Below are positions 51,370 through 61,108 of a DNA stretch of 64,000 bases, piece by piece. Origin of the DNA: Aliivibrio wodanis (lineage in GTDB: Bacteria > Pseudomonadota > Gammaproteobacteria > Enterobacterales > Vibrionaceae); NCBI GenBank assembly GCA_000953695.1, contig LN554847.1, forward strand, positions 124,001-188,000, in the 5' to 3' direction. The translations under genes and the position numbers were made by a program. The notes beneath the pieces were generated by a model, which saw only the letters and a list, made by a program, of their open reading frames with translations, was not told where the DNA came from and did no database searches. Position 1 is the first letter of the stretch. Every line of letters starts with the position of its first letter.

Positions 51370-54300
51370 TGAACATTGCTGAATATTCAATAAAAAACAA
51401 AGTCATGAGTTGGCTGTTTATCGTCATTTTAACCGTTGGTGGCATCACTTCATTTTTGGATTTAGGTCGTTTAGAAGATCCTGCTTTTACTATTAAAGAT
51501 GCCATGATCATATCTACTTATCCGGGAGCAACCTCAAAAGAAGTAGAAGAAGAGTTAACCTACCCGTTAGAGAAAGCGATCCGTAAGCTGCCGTATATCG
51601 ATAAAATAACGTCGACTTCATCAAACGGTATGTCTCAAATGATGGTAAGTATGAAGATGGACTATGGTCCAGATGAATTACCACAGATTTGGGATGAGAT
51701 GCGTCGTAAGATTAATGATCTCAAACCAACGTTGCCTCAAGGTGTCCAATCGTTACAGATTATGGATGACTTTGGTGATGTATTTGGTGTCATGATGATG
51801 CTTACAGGAGACGATTATGACTATGTTGAGCTGAAGCGTTACGCAGATACCTTAACTCGTGAGTTAGAGTTGATAGAAGGTGTTGGTAAAGTATCTATCG
51901 CTGGTGATCAGCAAGAAATGTTATTTGTAGAAATATCACTTGATCGTCTCTCTGCTCTAAATTTAGATATGAATGTGATCGCAGGTTTACTTAACCAGCA
52001 GAATAACGTGGTGAAAGCGGGTGAAGTGATGGTAAATGGTGAGAGCTTAACCATTCGACCTAGCGGAACATTAACGACAGTAGAATCTCTGGGAGATTTG
52101 ATCATTCATGGTCGTGATACTGGTAATCTTATTCGTTTAAAAGATGTGGCGACCATTACTCGTGAGCTGCAAGAAAAGCCAAATAATATTATTCGATTTA
52201 ATGGTAAAAATGCACTAAATATCGGTTTATCGTTCGCATCTGGTGTTAATGTGGTTGAAGTAGGTCAACGTGTTCAAGAAGAACTTACCTATTTAGAATC
52301 AATTAAACCTGCGGGCCTTGAGTTAAGTTATTTCTATAATCAAGCGCAAGAAGTTGATACCTCGGTTAGTGATTTTATTATCAGTCTCGTGGAAGCTGTA
52401 GCGATTGTTATTGTGGTTTTACTATTTGCAATGGGAATGCGAAGCGGCTTCATTATTGGTGTTGTCTTGCTGCTCACCGTTTTTGGCACCTTCATTTTAA
52501 TGAGTTACAACAATATTGAACTTCACCGTATCTCACTAGGTGCTTTGATCATTGCATTAGGCATGTTGGTAGATAACGCTATTGTGGTGGTGGAAGGTAT
52601 TTTAGTTGGCTTGAAAAAAGGACGTACTAAAGTTCAAGCAGCAGCAGATATTGTAAAACAAACGCAGTGGCCTTTATTAGGTGCAACCGTGATTGCGATT
52701 GCAGCATTTGCACCGATTGGTCTGTCTGAAGATGCCACTGGCGAGTTCATGGGCGATTTATATTGGGTGCTGTGTTATTCGCTATTTTTAAGTTGGGTAA
52801 CAGCAATTACAATTACGCCATTCTTAGCTAATTTATTACTGAAAGAAGAAGATAAAAATATTGGAGAAGAAGAGGAAGCATATAAAGGATTCTTATTCAC
52901 GGTGTTTGGTTCTTCACTGAAGTTTGCTCTGCGCTTTCGTTGGTTAACCGTAGCGTCATTGGTTGGTCTACTTGTGGTTGCGGTGATTGCTTTTGGTAAT
53001 GTGAAGCAGCAATTCTTTCCCGCATCAAACACGCCAATGTTTTATGTAGATATGTGGATGCCAGAAGGTACAGATATTCGTGAAACTATTCTGCAAGCAG
53101 AGGCCGTCGAAAGCTATATCAATAAAGAAAATAATATTGAGTTTGTGTCAGCCTCTATTGGCCAAGGTATGCAGCGTTTTGCTCTGACGTATCAGCCAGA
53201 AAAAAGCTACGAAGCCTATGCGCAATTCCAGATCCGTTCAATTGATCGTGAATCGATGTTCAGCTTGTTAGAAAGCCTGACTAACTCATTAGATAAAACG
53301 TTTGATAAGCCGACATTCCAATTCAAAATGATGGAATTTGGCCCATCGCCAGCTTCTAAAATAGAAGCGCGCATCTCGGGGCCTGATCCACAAATACTGC
53401 GTGAGCTAGCAACGAATGTTGAAGATATATTATTAACCGACTCTGGTGCACGTAATATTCGACACGATTGGCGTGAACGAACAAAAGAGCTAACGCCTGA
53501 ATTTAACGAATCAAAAGCACGTCGTTTAGGTATTTCAAAAGAAGATTTATCCAACACATTGCAAATGGCATTTGGTGGTTCAACGCTAGGTATGCTACGT
53601 GATGGTACACATACATTACCAATTGTAACTCGTTTACCTGAATCAGAGCGTGTGGACTTTGAATCACTACAAAATGTGAAGATCTGGAGTCCGTCACTGC
53701 AAACCTATATTCCAGTTGATCAAGTGATCGATGGTGTAAACTTGGATTGGAGTGAACCTCTTATTCAGCGTCGTGACAGAAAACGCACTATTACGGTCAT
53801 GGCTGATCATGACTTATTAAGTAACGACACACCTGCAAGTTTATTCGCGCGAATTCAACCGAAAGTAATGGAAATGCCATTGCCTGAAGGATATGAGATT
53901 ACATGGGGTGGTGAATATGAATCATCAAAAGATGCACAAGAGTCTTTATTTGGTTCGCTGCCGATGGGCTACTTGTTCATGTTTATCATCACCATGTTGC
54001 TGTTTAACTCGTTTAAAAAGCCGTTAGTGATTTGGTTTACGGTTCCGCTTTCTATTATTGGTGTTTCGTTTGGTTTATTGAGTACTAATATGCCGTTTAG
54101 CTTTACCGCGTTCTTAGGTCTATTGAGTTTAAGTGGCATGATTTTGAAAAATGGCATTGTATTGCTTGATCAAATCAACCTTGAATTAGCATCAGGAAAA
54201 GACCCATACATAGCGATAGTAGACAGTGCGATCAGCCGTGTGCGCCCAGTGAGTATGGCGGCGTTAACGACAATACTAGGGCTTATCCCATTATTGTTTG

Positions 54301-54431
54301 ATGCGTTCTTTAGCTCAATGGCGATCACTATCATGGCGGGTTTAGGTTTTGCGACCATTCTGACACTGATTGTAGTACCTGTAATATTTGCGATTTTGTT
54401 TAAAGTGCACCCAACACAAAGTCACACATAG
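51369..54431 (+). CDS. RND multidrug efflux pump (AcrB/HAE1-like)
   Basis: A 1020-residue inner-membrane pump with twelve predicted membrane spans: one at about 10-30, five around 335-470, one at about 530 and five around 850-1010. Family motifs include FLDLGRLEDPAFTIKDAMI, then SLGALIIALGMLVDNAIVVV in span 4. That motif keeps the first proton-relay Asp but has Asn where AcrB has a second Asp, as is common in the two-adaptor branch. Two large periplasmic loops carry substrate. With its two adaptors it forms a complete pump apart from the outer-membrane channel. A strong terminator follows. Confidence 0.95.
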   Translation: MNIAEYSIKNKVMSWLFIVILTVGGITSFLDLGRLEDPAFTIKDAMIISTYPGATSKEVEEELTYPLEKAIRKLPYIDKITSTSSNGMSQMMVSMKMDYGPDELPQIWDEMRRKINDLKPTLPQGVQSLQIMDDFGDVFGVMMMLTGDDYDYVELKRYADTLTRELELIEGVGKVSIAGDQQEMLFVEISLDRLSALNLDMNVIAGLLNQQNNVVKAGEVMVNGESLTIRPSGTLTTVESLGDLIIHGRDTGNLIRLKDVATITRELQEKPNNIIRFNGKNALNIGLSFASGVNVVEVGQRVQEELTYLESIKPAGLELSYFYNQAQEVDTSVSDFIISLVEAVAIVIVVLLFAMGMRSGFIIGVVLLLTVFGTFILMSYNNIELHRISLGALIIALGMLVDNAIVVVEGILVGLKKGRTKVQAAADIVKQTQWPLLGATVIAIAAFAPIGLSEDATGEFMGDLYWVLCYSLFLSWVTAITITPFLANLLLKEEDKNIGEEEEAYKGFLFTVFGSSLKFALRFRWLTVASLVGLLVVAVIAFGNVKQQFFPASNTPMFYVDMWMPEGTDIRETILQAEAVESYINKENNIEFVSASIGQGMQRFALTYQPEKSYEAYAQFQIRSIDRESMFSLLESLTNSLDKTFDKPTFQFKMMEFGPSPASKIEARISGPDPQILRELATNVEDILLTDSGARNIRHDWRERTKELTPEFNESKARRLGISKEDLSNTLQMAFGGSTLGMLRDGTHTLPIVTRLPESERVDFESLQNVKIWSPSLQTYIPVDQVIDGVNLDWSEPLIQRRDRKRTITVMADHDLLSNDTPASLFARIQPKVMEMPLPEGYEITWGGEYESSKDAQESLFGSLPMGYLFMFIITMLLFNSFKKPLVIWFTVPLSIIGVSFGLLSTNMPFSFTAFLGLLSLSGMILKNGIVLLDQINLELASGKDPYIAIVDSAISRVRPVSMAALTTILGLIPLLFDAFFSSMAITIMAGLGFATILTLIVVPVIFAILFKVHPTQSHT

Positions 54432-54459
54432 AAAATACTGCCCTTGAGTAATATTTCTC

Positions 54460-54503
54460 ACCAACCACAATGGCTTTAGAGTTTATTGTGGTTGGTTTTT
54501 TTA
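54460..54503 (+). terminator. Rho-independent terminator of the efflux operon
   Basis: A perfect 12-bp stem, ACCAACCACAAT (54460-54471) with ATTGTGGTTGGT (54485-54496), is followed by seven T. It lies 28 bases after the pump gene. Confidence 0.92.
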
Positions 54504-54646
54504 TATCTAATTTTCCCCAATGACAGGAATATTATTTTATTTGAATTGGTATTCGTTAAGAAGACGGTGTTAAAGCAAGGGTATCTTCCTAAGCTATCCA
54601 TTGATAATATAACTAAGTTTTTTATAAAATTGCTTGGATATATATT

Positions 54647-55195
54647 ATGAATAAAACCCTAACAGTAGCACTACTACTAAGTGCTACTTTAGTTACAGGT
54701 TGTACTACAATGACACCAGAAGAGTGTCAGAATGCAAACTGGCAAGCCATTGGCTATCAAGATGGAAAGAATGGTTCTGATTACAGTCGACTTCAAACAT
54801 ATGTAGAAGAGTGCAAAGAAGCAGGAATTAGTGTCGATCAGCAAGAGTGGTTTGTTGGCCAAAAATCAGGGTTAAGGCTCTATTGTTTACCTGATAATGG
54901 TTATCGTGTCGGGCTTGCAGGAAACAACTATAATGGCGTTTGTGCAAATGGAGAATTTGTAGAGCAATATAATCTTGGTTATAAAACGTATCAAATTGAA
55001 AAAGAGATCTCTGAAGTAGAATCAGAACTCCAGCGGATAAATTGGCAGTTAGATGCTCTTGATTCAAAAGAAAAAGATAAACGCAAACAGTTAAAAGAAG
55101 AACGTAAGCGTTTAGATATGAAGCGGATAGGACTCATGTTTGAAAAAACTCGGCTAGCGAAGCCTCAATATGGCTTTTCATTTGAGTTCTACTAA
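54647..55195 (+). CDS. DUF2799 lipoprotein
   Basis: A 182-residue lipoprotein with signal MNKTLTVALLLSATLVTGC (Cys19 lipidated). The next part, MTPEECQNANWQAIGYQDG, and then YVEECKEAGISVDQQEWFVG, NGYRVGLAGNNYNGVC, are the DUF2799 pattern. The C-terminal 60 residues are a highly charged coiled coil (KEISEVESELQRINWQLD and on). It probably sits in the periplasm, attached to a membrane. The function of the family is unknown. It is a single gene between terminators. Confidence 0.85.
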   Translation: MNKTLTVALLLSATLVTGCTTMTPEECQNANWQAIGYQDGKNGSDYSRLQTYVEECKEAGISVDQQEWFVGQKSGLRLYCLPDNGYRVGLAGNNYNGVCANGEFVEQYNLGYKTYQIEKEISEVESELQRINWQLDALDSKEKDKRKQLKEERKRLDMKRIGLMFEKTRLAKPQYGFSFEFY

Positions 55196-55372
55196 GTGTA
55201 GTCAAGGCTGCTGAAATCAGCGGCATTTTTTAGAATAGTGCTTTATGATGATAGAATCATGAGCATGATGAGTGAGAATATTTCAAGAGTAAAAGCTATA
55301 TTTTGCGTGATAACCCTGTATAATCCGCCGCCTATTTACCTTGTTTGAATAACCAATACTTAGGAATTCCTT

Positions 55373-55786
55373 ATGACTGAAGAAGAAAGAATTGAACTGC
55401 AACAAAACAACCCACTCCACGGTCTTAAGTTAGAAATCTTACTGCAAGAGTTGGTTGATCATTACGGATGGGAAATTCTAGATACCGCGATGCGTTTAAA
55501 CTGTTTCAACACGAACCCGTCAATGGCGAGTAGTGTTAAATATCTAAAGAAAACGCAATGGGCAAGAGAGAAGGTTGAAAACTTCTATTTATACCGTTTT
55601 AAACGTATGCCTAAAGCGTCTGATCTTGAATATCAAATGCCTCCTCGTTCACGTACGTTTGCTCATGGCCTTGAGCCCCGTGAACCAATGGAATTAACGG
55701 TTGAATCTATTTTGCTTTCTCAAGCGAAATCAGCATCAGCACACCAAGCTCGTTCTCAAAACCGTGGTGGTAACTATCGTCGTTAA
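55373..55786 (+). CDS. VF530-family (DUF2132) DNA-binding protein
   Basis: A 137-residue protein. [20 protein letters not shown], then [20 protein letters not shown] and [20 protein letters not shown] are diagnostic of the VF530 family, named from Aliivibrio fischeri, whose structure suggests DNA binding. The basic C-terminal tail ([13 protein letters not shown]) would add nucleic-acid affinity. The tail after about residue 75 is an extension not found in all members. It is a single gene with a good terminator. Confidence 0.9.
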   Translation: MTEEERIELQQNNPLHGLKLEILLQELVDHYGWEILDTAMRLNCFNTNPSMASSVKYLKKTQWAREKVENFYLYRFKRMPKASDLEYQMPPRSRTFAHGLEPREPMELTVESILLSQAKSASAHQARSQNRGGNYRR

Positions 55787-55844
55787 GAGAATCGTCGTTA
55801 AGTGAATTGTCACTAACTGAACGTTTATCTAATCGTTTAATATA

Positions 55845-55884
55845 AAAAAGCCAAGCGAGGTAACCCAAGCTTGGCTTTTTTTGT
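55845..55884. terminator. Bidirectional rho-independent terminator
   Basis: A 12-bp stem, AAAAAGCCAAGC with GCTTGGCTTTTT (55845-55880), has A and T runs on either side. It serves the VF530 gene and the convergent SDR gene. Confidence 0.9.
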
Positions 55885-55937
55885 GCTGTTCATTTTATGC
55901 GTTATTGCACCTATGATGTTACGTAAGTCAGTACCTA

Positions 55938-56657
55938 CTACGGCTGTTGCTTAGTTGGAGCAAGCGCAATCTCACGGATACACACGTTTTGAGGCTGTTG
56001 GTAAGCAAAAGATACTGCACGAGCAATATCATCAGCAGCTAGTACGCCACCCATGCTTTCTTTCCATTCTCCGTAACCGTCTTTGATTTCTTGAGAAGAG
56101 GTATGAGAAAGAAGCTCAGTTTCAACTGCACCAGGTGCAATCGTTGTAACGCGAACGTTTGATGCTGCCACTTCTTCACGTACGTTTTCAGAGATAGCGT
56201 GAACCGCAAACTTAGTACCACAGTAAGCCGCATGGCTTGGGAATGTTTTCTTACCAGCGATAGAGCTGATGTTGATGATAGTACCCGTGTTGCGTTCCAT
56301 CATAGGTGCTAGAACCGCTTGCATACCGTTTAGAAGGCCAATAACGTTTACATCAAACATTGTCTTCCATTCTTGTGCATCTTGTGTGTCGATTTGACCA
56401 AGAAGCATGGCGCCAGCATTGTTGATTAGCGCATCAACAGGACCAAATTTCGCTTCACCTTGAGCAATGGCTGCATCAAAAGAGGCCTTGTCAGTAACGT
56501 CTACTTTTACAGATAAAGAGTTTGGAAGGTTTAATGCTTCAAGACGGTCAACACGACGAGCTAAAAGAAGAAGCGGGTGACCTTCATCGCTTAAACGACG
56601 TGCGATTGCTTCACCAATACCAGAACTTGCACCTGTAATAACAACTAATTTTTTCAT
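55938..56657 (-). CDS. Short-chain dehydrogenase/reductase
   Basis: A 239-residue classical SDR. The cofactor motif TGASSGIGEAIA is at residues 8-19, with ARRVDRL after the second strand, which favours NADP over NAD. NNAGAM follows near 78, and the catalytic Ser-Tyr-Lys set is seen in NISSIAGKKTFPSHAAYCGT followed by KFA. The substrate is unknown; relatives reduce small aldehydes, ketones or hydroxy acids. It is divergent from a LysR gene across a region with a perfect dyad, so that regulator probably controls it. Confidence 0.92.
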   Translation of the reverse strand: MKKLVVITGASSGIGEAIARRLSDEGHPLLLLARRVDRLEALNLPNSLSVKVDVTDKASFDAAIAQGEAKFGPVDALINNAGAMLLGQIDTQDAQEWKTMFDVNVIGLLNGMQAVLAPMMERNTGTIINISSIAGKKTFPSHAAYCGTKFAVHAISENVREEVAASNVRVTTIAPGAVETELLSHTSSQEIKDGYGEWKESMGGVLAADDIARAVSFAYQQPQNVCIREIALAPTKQQP

Positions 56658-56772
56658 CTTCTATTTCCTCAATAAATTCAATGAACAATCGAATGCAGAG
56701 CCCTGCTTCGTTGCGATGGAGGTATATTACTGAGAACTGTATTGTTGATATATAGTCATTTACTTGAAACTC

Positions 56773-56790
56773 TGTTGCTGTATTGCAACA
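56773..56790 (+). promoter_or_regulatory. LysR-type operator candidate in the SDR/LysR intergenic region
   Basis: A perfect inverted repeat, TGTTGC-N6-GCAACA, contains the T-N11-A pattern of LysR sites (TTGCTGTATTGCA). It lies 32 bases before the LysR gene and about 116 from the SDR start, suited to control of both. Confidence 0.5.
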
Positions 56791-56821
56791 ATAGGGCGTC
56801 GATAACTATTGAGCCACTATT

Positions 56822-57715
56822 ATGATCAATCAAATTAACCTTACTGATATTCGCTCCTTTGTTCTTATTGCACGTTTAGGTAACTTTACTAAAGCGGCAG
56901 AAACACTTGATGTATCTCGCTCGCACGTATCACGCCAAATAAGTAGCTTAGAAAAGCAGATGGGAGTGACTTTATTAATACGTACAACACGGACGTTACG
57001 TTTAACAGAAGCGGGAAAGCATTTTTATCATCAGTGTGAACAAGCTCTTCATACTATAGACCAAGCGCTTCTCTCTGCGGTTGATGATATAGAAAAGGTA
57101 CAAGGCGAGATAAAGGTAAACTGTGTTGGGGGATACTTAGGAGAGGTATTTATTGCTGATATTGTAAATGCTTTTATGCAGCAATACCCAGAAGTTTCCG
57201 TGAGTTTAGATTTTAGCAGTAATCGTGTGGATTTAATTGAAGAGGAATTTGATATTGCGTTTCGTATGGGAGCTTTAGAGGACTCTGGATTTATCGCAAA
57301 AAAACTGCTTGATATTGAAATGGAAACCTTGGCGAGCCCCTCTTATTTAGCCAAGTATGGACGTCCTCAGCACCCTAAGGAGCTTGCTTTACATCATTGT
57401 TTAACAGGTTCGGTTCGTAAATGGCACTTTCAATCAATTATAGATAATGAGCAAATTGATATTTCAGTAAAAGGTAATTTACAGTGTAAAAATGGACGAG
57501 TATTGGTGGCAGGAGCCATTGTTGGTAATGGCATTATTCGAGTGCCGAAGATTTATTGTGAACAAGAAATTACGACGAAACAGTTAGAACCCGTGTTTGA
57601 TAAATGGACCATTCCTAGTGTTGATTTTTCAGCCCTTTATCATCGAGATCGATATCAACCTAAAAGGTTAAAAACCTTCATTGAATTTATAAATCAAGCT
57701 TGTAGAGAAAAATAA
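56822..57715 (+). CDS. LysR-family transcriptional regulator
   Basis: A 297-residue LysR protein. The N-terminal winged helix-turn-helix is typical: NLTDIRSFVLIARLGNFTKA, then AETLDVSRSHVSRQISSLEK and LLIRTTRTLRLTEAG. The periplasmic-binding-protein-like effector domain spans about 90-295. It belongs to the group with short intergenic control of SDR enzymes (AaeR/DsdC-like appearance, not exact). The inducer is unknown. Divergent placement from the SDR gene and the dyad between them suggest local regulation plus autoregulation. Confidence 0.93.
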   Translation: MINQINLTDIRSFVLIARLGNFTKAAETLDVSRSHVSRQISSLEKQMGVTLLIRTTRTLRLTEAGKHFYHQCEQALHTIDQALLSAVDDIEKVQGEIKVNCVGGYLGEVFIADIVNAFMQQYPEVSVSLDFSSNRVDLIEEEFDIAFRMGALEDSGFIAKKLLDIEMETLASPSYLAKYGRPQHPKELALHHCLTGSVRKWHFQSIIDNEQIDISVKGNLQCKNGRVLVAGAIVGNGIIRVPKIYCEQEITTKQLEPVFDKWTIPSVDFSALYHRDRYQPKRLKTFIEFINQACREK

Positions 57716-57823
57716 AGTAAGAAATGTTGATATTTAGCTCTATATAGAGATAAAAAGTGGAAGTTAAGTAAAAAAAAGCTAACATAAATAAAGATTTGTT
57801 TTAAATGGATATTTTGGGGTTGT

Positions 57824-59125
57824 ATGGGCGTTCGGGTTAAGTTAGCTTTATTTTTATTGGTATTATTTTCAATTTCAATTACCAGTTCTATCCTCACTTT
57901 TAAATTAGAATCATATGGTGAGGAGAAACTAATCTGGGTAATACATACTCATGATGTGATTACCAAGTCAGAACGATTACTAAGCAGTATGAAAGACGCT
58001 GAAACGGGCCAGAGAGGATATTTATTAACTCAAGAAGTTACCTATTTAGAGCCTTATTATACTGGTATGTCGAATGCACAGCAGATTTTTAAAGAATTAA
58101 GAGCGCTAACGAAAGATAATCGAGAGCAGCAAGCAGCATTAGATCATATTAATGAAGCGATGAAGTTAAAATTTGATGAGCTTGCATTAACTGTTGAGCT
58201 TGTTGAATATGATAACTTATCTCAAGCCTTGAGAGTGGTAAAAGAAGATCGCGGTAAAGCATATATGGATACATTACGGGTTGATCTTAAAAAGTTTATT
58301 AATATTGAATTTTTGTTGTTAGAAAAGAGAAAAGGTGATTTTAAAGAAAATCGAAGCCAATTAGTTACCTTAATTAAAATGCAAATTATACTATTAGTCT
58401 TTCTTGCTATCGCTACAATTTTTTTTATGAAGCGTAACCTGTTTGACCCATTAAACCTTTTACTTCTTAGTACAAAAAAAATGCAAAAAGGAGAGAAGTT
58501 AGATATCACGGATGTCGTTGAGAAAAATGAAATGGGTGATCTATTAACCGCTTTTTTTAAAATGAATGAAATCGTACATGAAAAGACAGAAGTACTTGCT
58601 TACAAAGCTCATCACGATGAACTGACTGGTTTGAAAAATCGCAGTATGGTGTATTCAGAGTTACAAGATGCCATTAATCGCAGTGGAAAAGTTGAAACCA
58701 AGATTGCAGTATATTTTTTAGATTTAAATAAATTTAAGGATATCAATGATACTTTAGGCCACGATGTTGGTGATGAAGTATTGATAGAAACTGCTCGTAT
58801 TTTGACAGAAACAGTTCGTTCTAGAGATGATATATTTCGCTTAGGTGGTGATGAATTTCTGATTATAGCTCAAGATATAAGTCATCAATCTGGTATCGAT
58901 AGACTAACGTTAAAGATTATCGAAAAATTCTCTTCACCGATACTGATAAAAGGGAAAAGGTTACCTATTTCTTTAAGTATTGGGGTTGCAAGCTATCCAA
59001 ATGATAGTTTGAACGGTGAAGAATTGATTAAATTTGCAGATATTGCCATGTATGAAGCGAAAAAAGAACAAGGCAATACCTGCTGTGAATTTAAACCTTC
59101 ACTTCTTAAAAGAGACGGCGATTAA
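57824..59125 (+). CDS. CHASE3-GGDEF membrane diguanylate cyclase
   Basis: A 433-residue protein. Membrane span 1 is near 5-27, followed by a periplasmic CHASE3 domain with the signature KDAETGQRGYLLTQEVTYLE. Span 2 lies near 185-205, then a HAMP-like linker. The GGDEF domain (about 265-425) has LTGLKNR, DLNKFKDINDTLGHDVGD and the intact active site RLGGDEF. An inhibitory RxxD site lies five residues before it (RSRD). It should make cyclic di-GMP with product feedback. CHASE3 senses unknown extracellular signals. Its gene faces the next GGDEF gene, with 10 bases between them. Confidence 0.92.
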   Translation: MGVRVKLALFLLVLFSISITSSILTFKLESYGEEKLIWVIHTHDVITKSERLLSSMKDAETGQRGYLLTQEVTYLEPYYTGMSNAQQIFKELRALTKDNREQQAALDHINEAMKLKFDELALTVELVEYDNLSQALRVVKEDRGKAYMDTLRVDLKKFINIEFLLLEKRKGDFKENRSQLVTLIKMQIILLVFLAIATIFFMKRNLFDPLNLLLLSTKKMQKGEKLDITDVVEKNEMGDLLTAFFKMNEIVHEKTEVLAYKAHHDELTGLKNRSMVYSELQDAINRSGKVETKIAVYFLDLNKFKDINDTLGHDVGDEVLIETARILTETVRSRDDIFRLGGDEFLIIAQDISHQSGIDRLTLKIIEKFSSPILIKGKRLPISLSIGVASYPNDSLNGEELIKFADIAMYEAKKEQGNTCCEFKPSLLKRDGD

Positions 59126-59134
59126 TTTAATTTT

Positions 59135-61108
59135 TTATATTAAGTGATATTGATTCTTTCCTGAAATTTTAGCTTGGTACATAGCTTTGTCGGCTTTTTG
59201 TAACGCACTTTCTAGCGAAGTTTTACTCTGAGCTTCCCAATAATAAACCCCAATGCTGGCTGAGACACTTGGGGTATTACCGTTAATCATAATTGGTTGG
59301 TTGATTGCGGCTAAAATACGTTGCAATATTTTGTAGATATCATTGTGTTGGGCCGATTCATTTTTTGATAAAAATACGCCAAGTAAAAACTCATCTCCAG
59401 ATAATCGTGCCACCAAATCGTGTTGATATACGCTGTGTGTTAACCTCTGAGCAATCACTTTAAGAAGTTCGTCTCCACATTGATGCCCATAGTTATCGTT
59501 TACCGCTTTAAACCCATCGAGATCGACAAAAAGAAGGTGAATAGATTTCTTTTTTTTGTGTGCTTGTAATAGTGACCTGTACGCATTTTGTCTATTGGCT
59601 AGACCTGTTAATGCATCATGGTTAGCCTCAAAATGTAATCGTTTAAGCTCTTGTTTCTGACTTTGATCGCTAATTGATACGATAAACGATTCTATTTTAT
59701 TATCACTGTTTTTAATGGTTTTGATAGTGACTATACATGGCAACCAAGCCGCATTATCTTCTTTTTGGTTTGATAACTCAGCACTGGAAACATCGGTTTG
59801 AATTTTAAGAAATCCATGAGTAAGTAGCTGTCTACATAGAGTGAAATTAAACTCAATCACTTGACGCAAATAAAGGTCATTAAGAGTGCTAATTTCTCCA
59901 AAGTTGCGTATAAATGCATTGTTTTTAATCTCGATTTCTAATGCTCTAGTTAATACAATTACAGCGCTTGGGTTTTGGTCAAAAATCATCTCAGCCAGAC
60001 GTTGTCGTTGTTCAGAAAGATAGCGTTCACTGATGTCTTCTATATGGATTAATACATTTCTATCATCCGCAATTGGATAGGCTGAAACTTTAAATAGCTG
60101 CCCACTTACCTGATGGCGAAGTATGATTGGCTCTAAGCGCTGATGCTGCTCTATATGTGTTTGTAAGGCAATCATTCGATTACTAGGTTCAAAGTCTATT
60201 AATATTTCATCGATCACTTGGGATCTTTTTCCTAAGGCTTTATCGTATTTATTTGGCTTAATATGTGGTAATAGTTGTTTTGCTGCAGGATTATAATAAA
60301 TCAGGTCTTGATTTGATGATACGACTAATAAACCCTGTTCAAGAGAATCAAGTACTTGGTTTATATAGTGATTTTTATCTTCTAAATGTTGAAATACTTG
60401 AGATAATAAGCTGTCTCGATGACTTAAGTTATCGAGCATATCATTAAAGCAGCGAGTCACCATTCCTAGTTCATCTGGATGTATTATGTCTAAGCGTTGG
60501 TTGGTTACACCTTTTTTTATTACGCTTTGCATTGAGTTAAAAATAGATAATAAAGGCGTTGCGATCAGTTTATGTAAACGATGAGCAAAAAATAACGCTA
60601 ATATTGATAACGCGAGTGTCGTTAATAAGAAAACAGTGATGATCTGATTACGCTGTTTGAACATATTATCTTTTGATGTCCATACCGTTAGTTCACCTAA
60701 ATATTCATTACCTAAGGTAATTGGATGCGTAACCGAAAAGAAAATAGAATCACTGCAATGAATAGTACGCTTAGTCCATTGGCAGTTATCAGGTAAGTTA
60801 TCTAGTTTAGCAAATAATTTGTTGTCTATATTTTCAACATAAGCAGCAATCACTTCGGGGTCAAATGAAAGAGCTTCCATTTGATCTAAACCTGTCATTT
60901 TATCATTGAAAATAAGGGCTCCTGATAAATTACTTGCAATACCTTGAGTTAAAATAGAAGTTCGCGTGTGCAAGTTAGCGCTGTGAGTAATACCAAAGAG
61001 GTGAGCAATGCTTGCTCCTAAAATTAAGGTGCTAAGTGTTATTAGTACCCAGATAGGGTAAATCACTTTTTTACGTAGCGGTAATGCACTAAACCAACGA
61101 GCAATCAT
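59135..61108 (-). CDS. Membrane GGDEF protein with HAMP and PAS domains
   Basis: A 657-residue protein: membrane span near 15-38, a periplasmic sensor of about 110 residues with a Cys pair (CQWTKRTIHC), a second span near 150-172, HAMP (about 172-225), two PAS-like regions (about 240-355 and 365-485), and GGDEF (about 495-655). The active site reads RLSGDEF, a functional variant in other cyclases. The inhibitory RxxD position holds YQHD, so feedback is probably lost. Its start overlaps the stop of the YfiR-like gene (ATGA), forming an operon with the TonB receptor. Together these suggest YfiR-type periplasmic control of the cyclase. Confidence 0.92.
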   Translation of the reverse strand: MIARWFSALPLRKKVIYPIWVLITLSTLILGASIAHLFGITHSANLHTRTSILTQGIASNLSGALIFNDKMTGLDQMEALSFDPEVIAAYVENIDNKLFAKLDNLPDNCQWTKRTIHCSDSIFFSVTHPITLGNEYLGELTVWTSKDNMFKQRNQIITVFLLTTLALSILALFFAHRLHKLIATPLLSIFNSMQSVIKKGVTNQRLDIIHPDELGMVTRCFNDMLDNLSHRDSLLSQVFQHLEDKNHYINQVLDSLEQGLLVVSSNQDLIYYNPAAKQLLPHIKPNKYDKALGKRSQVIDEILIDFEPSNRMIALQTHIEQHQRLEPIILRHQVSGQLFKVSAYPIADDRNVLIHIEDISERYLSEQRQRLAEMIFDQNPSAVIVLTRALEIEIKNNAFIRNFGEISTLNDLYLRQVIEFNFTLCRQLLTHGFLKIQTDVSSAELSNQKEDNAAWLPCIVTIKTIKNSDNKIESFIVSISDQSQKQELKRLHFEANHDALTGLANRQNAYRSLLQAHKKKKSIHLLFVDLDGFKAVNDNYGHQCGDELLKVIAQRLTHSVYQHDLVARLSGDEFLLGVFLSKNESAQHNDIYKILQRILAAINQPIMINGNTPSVSASIGVYYWEAQSKTSLESALQKADKAMYQAKISGKNQYHLI

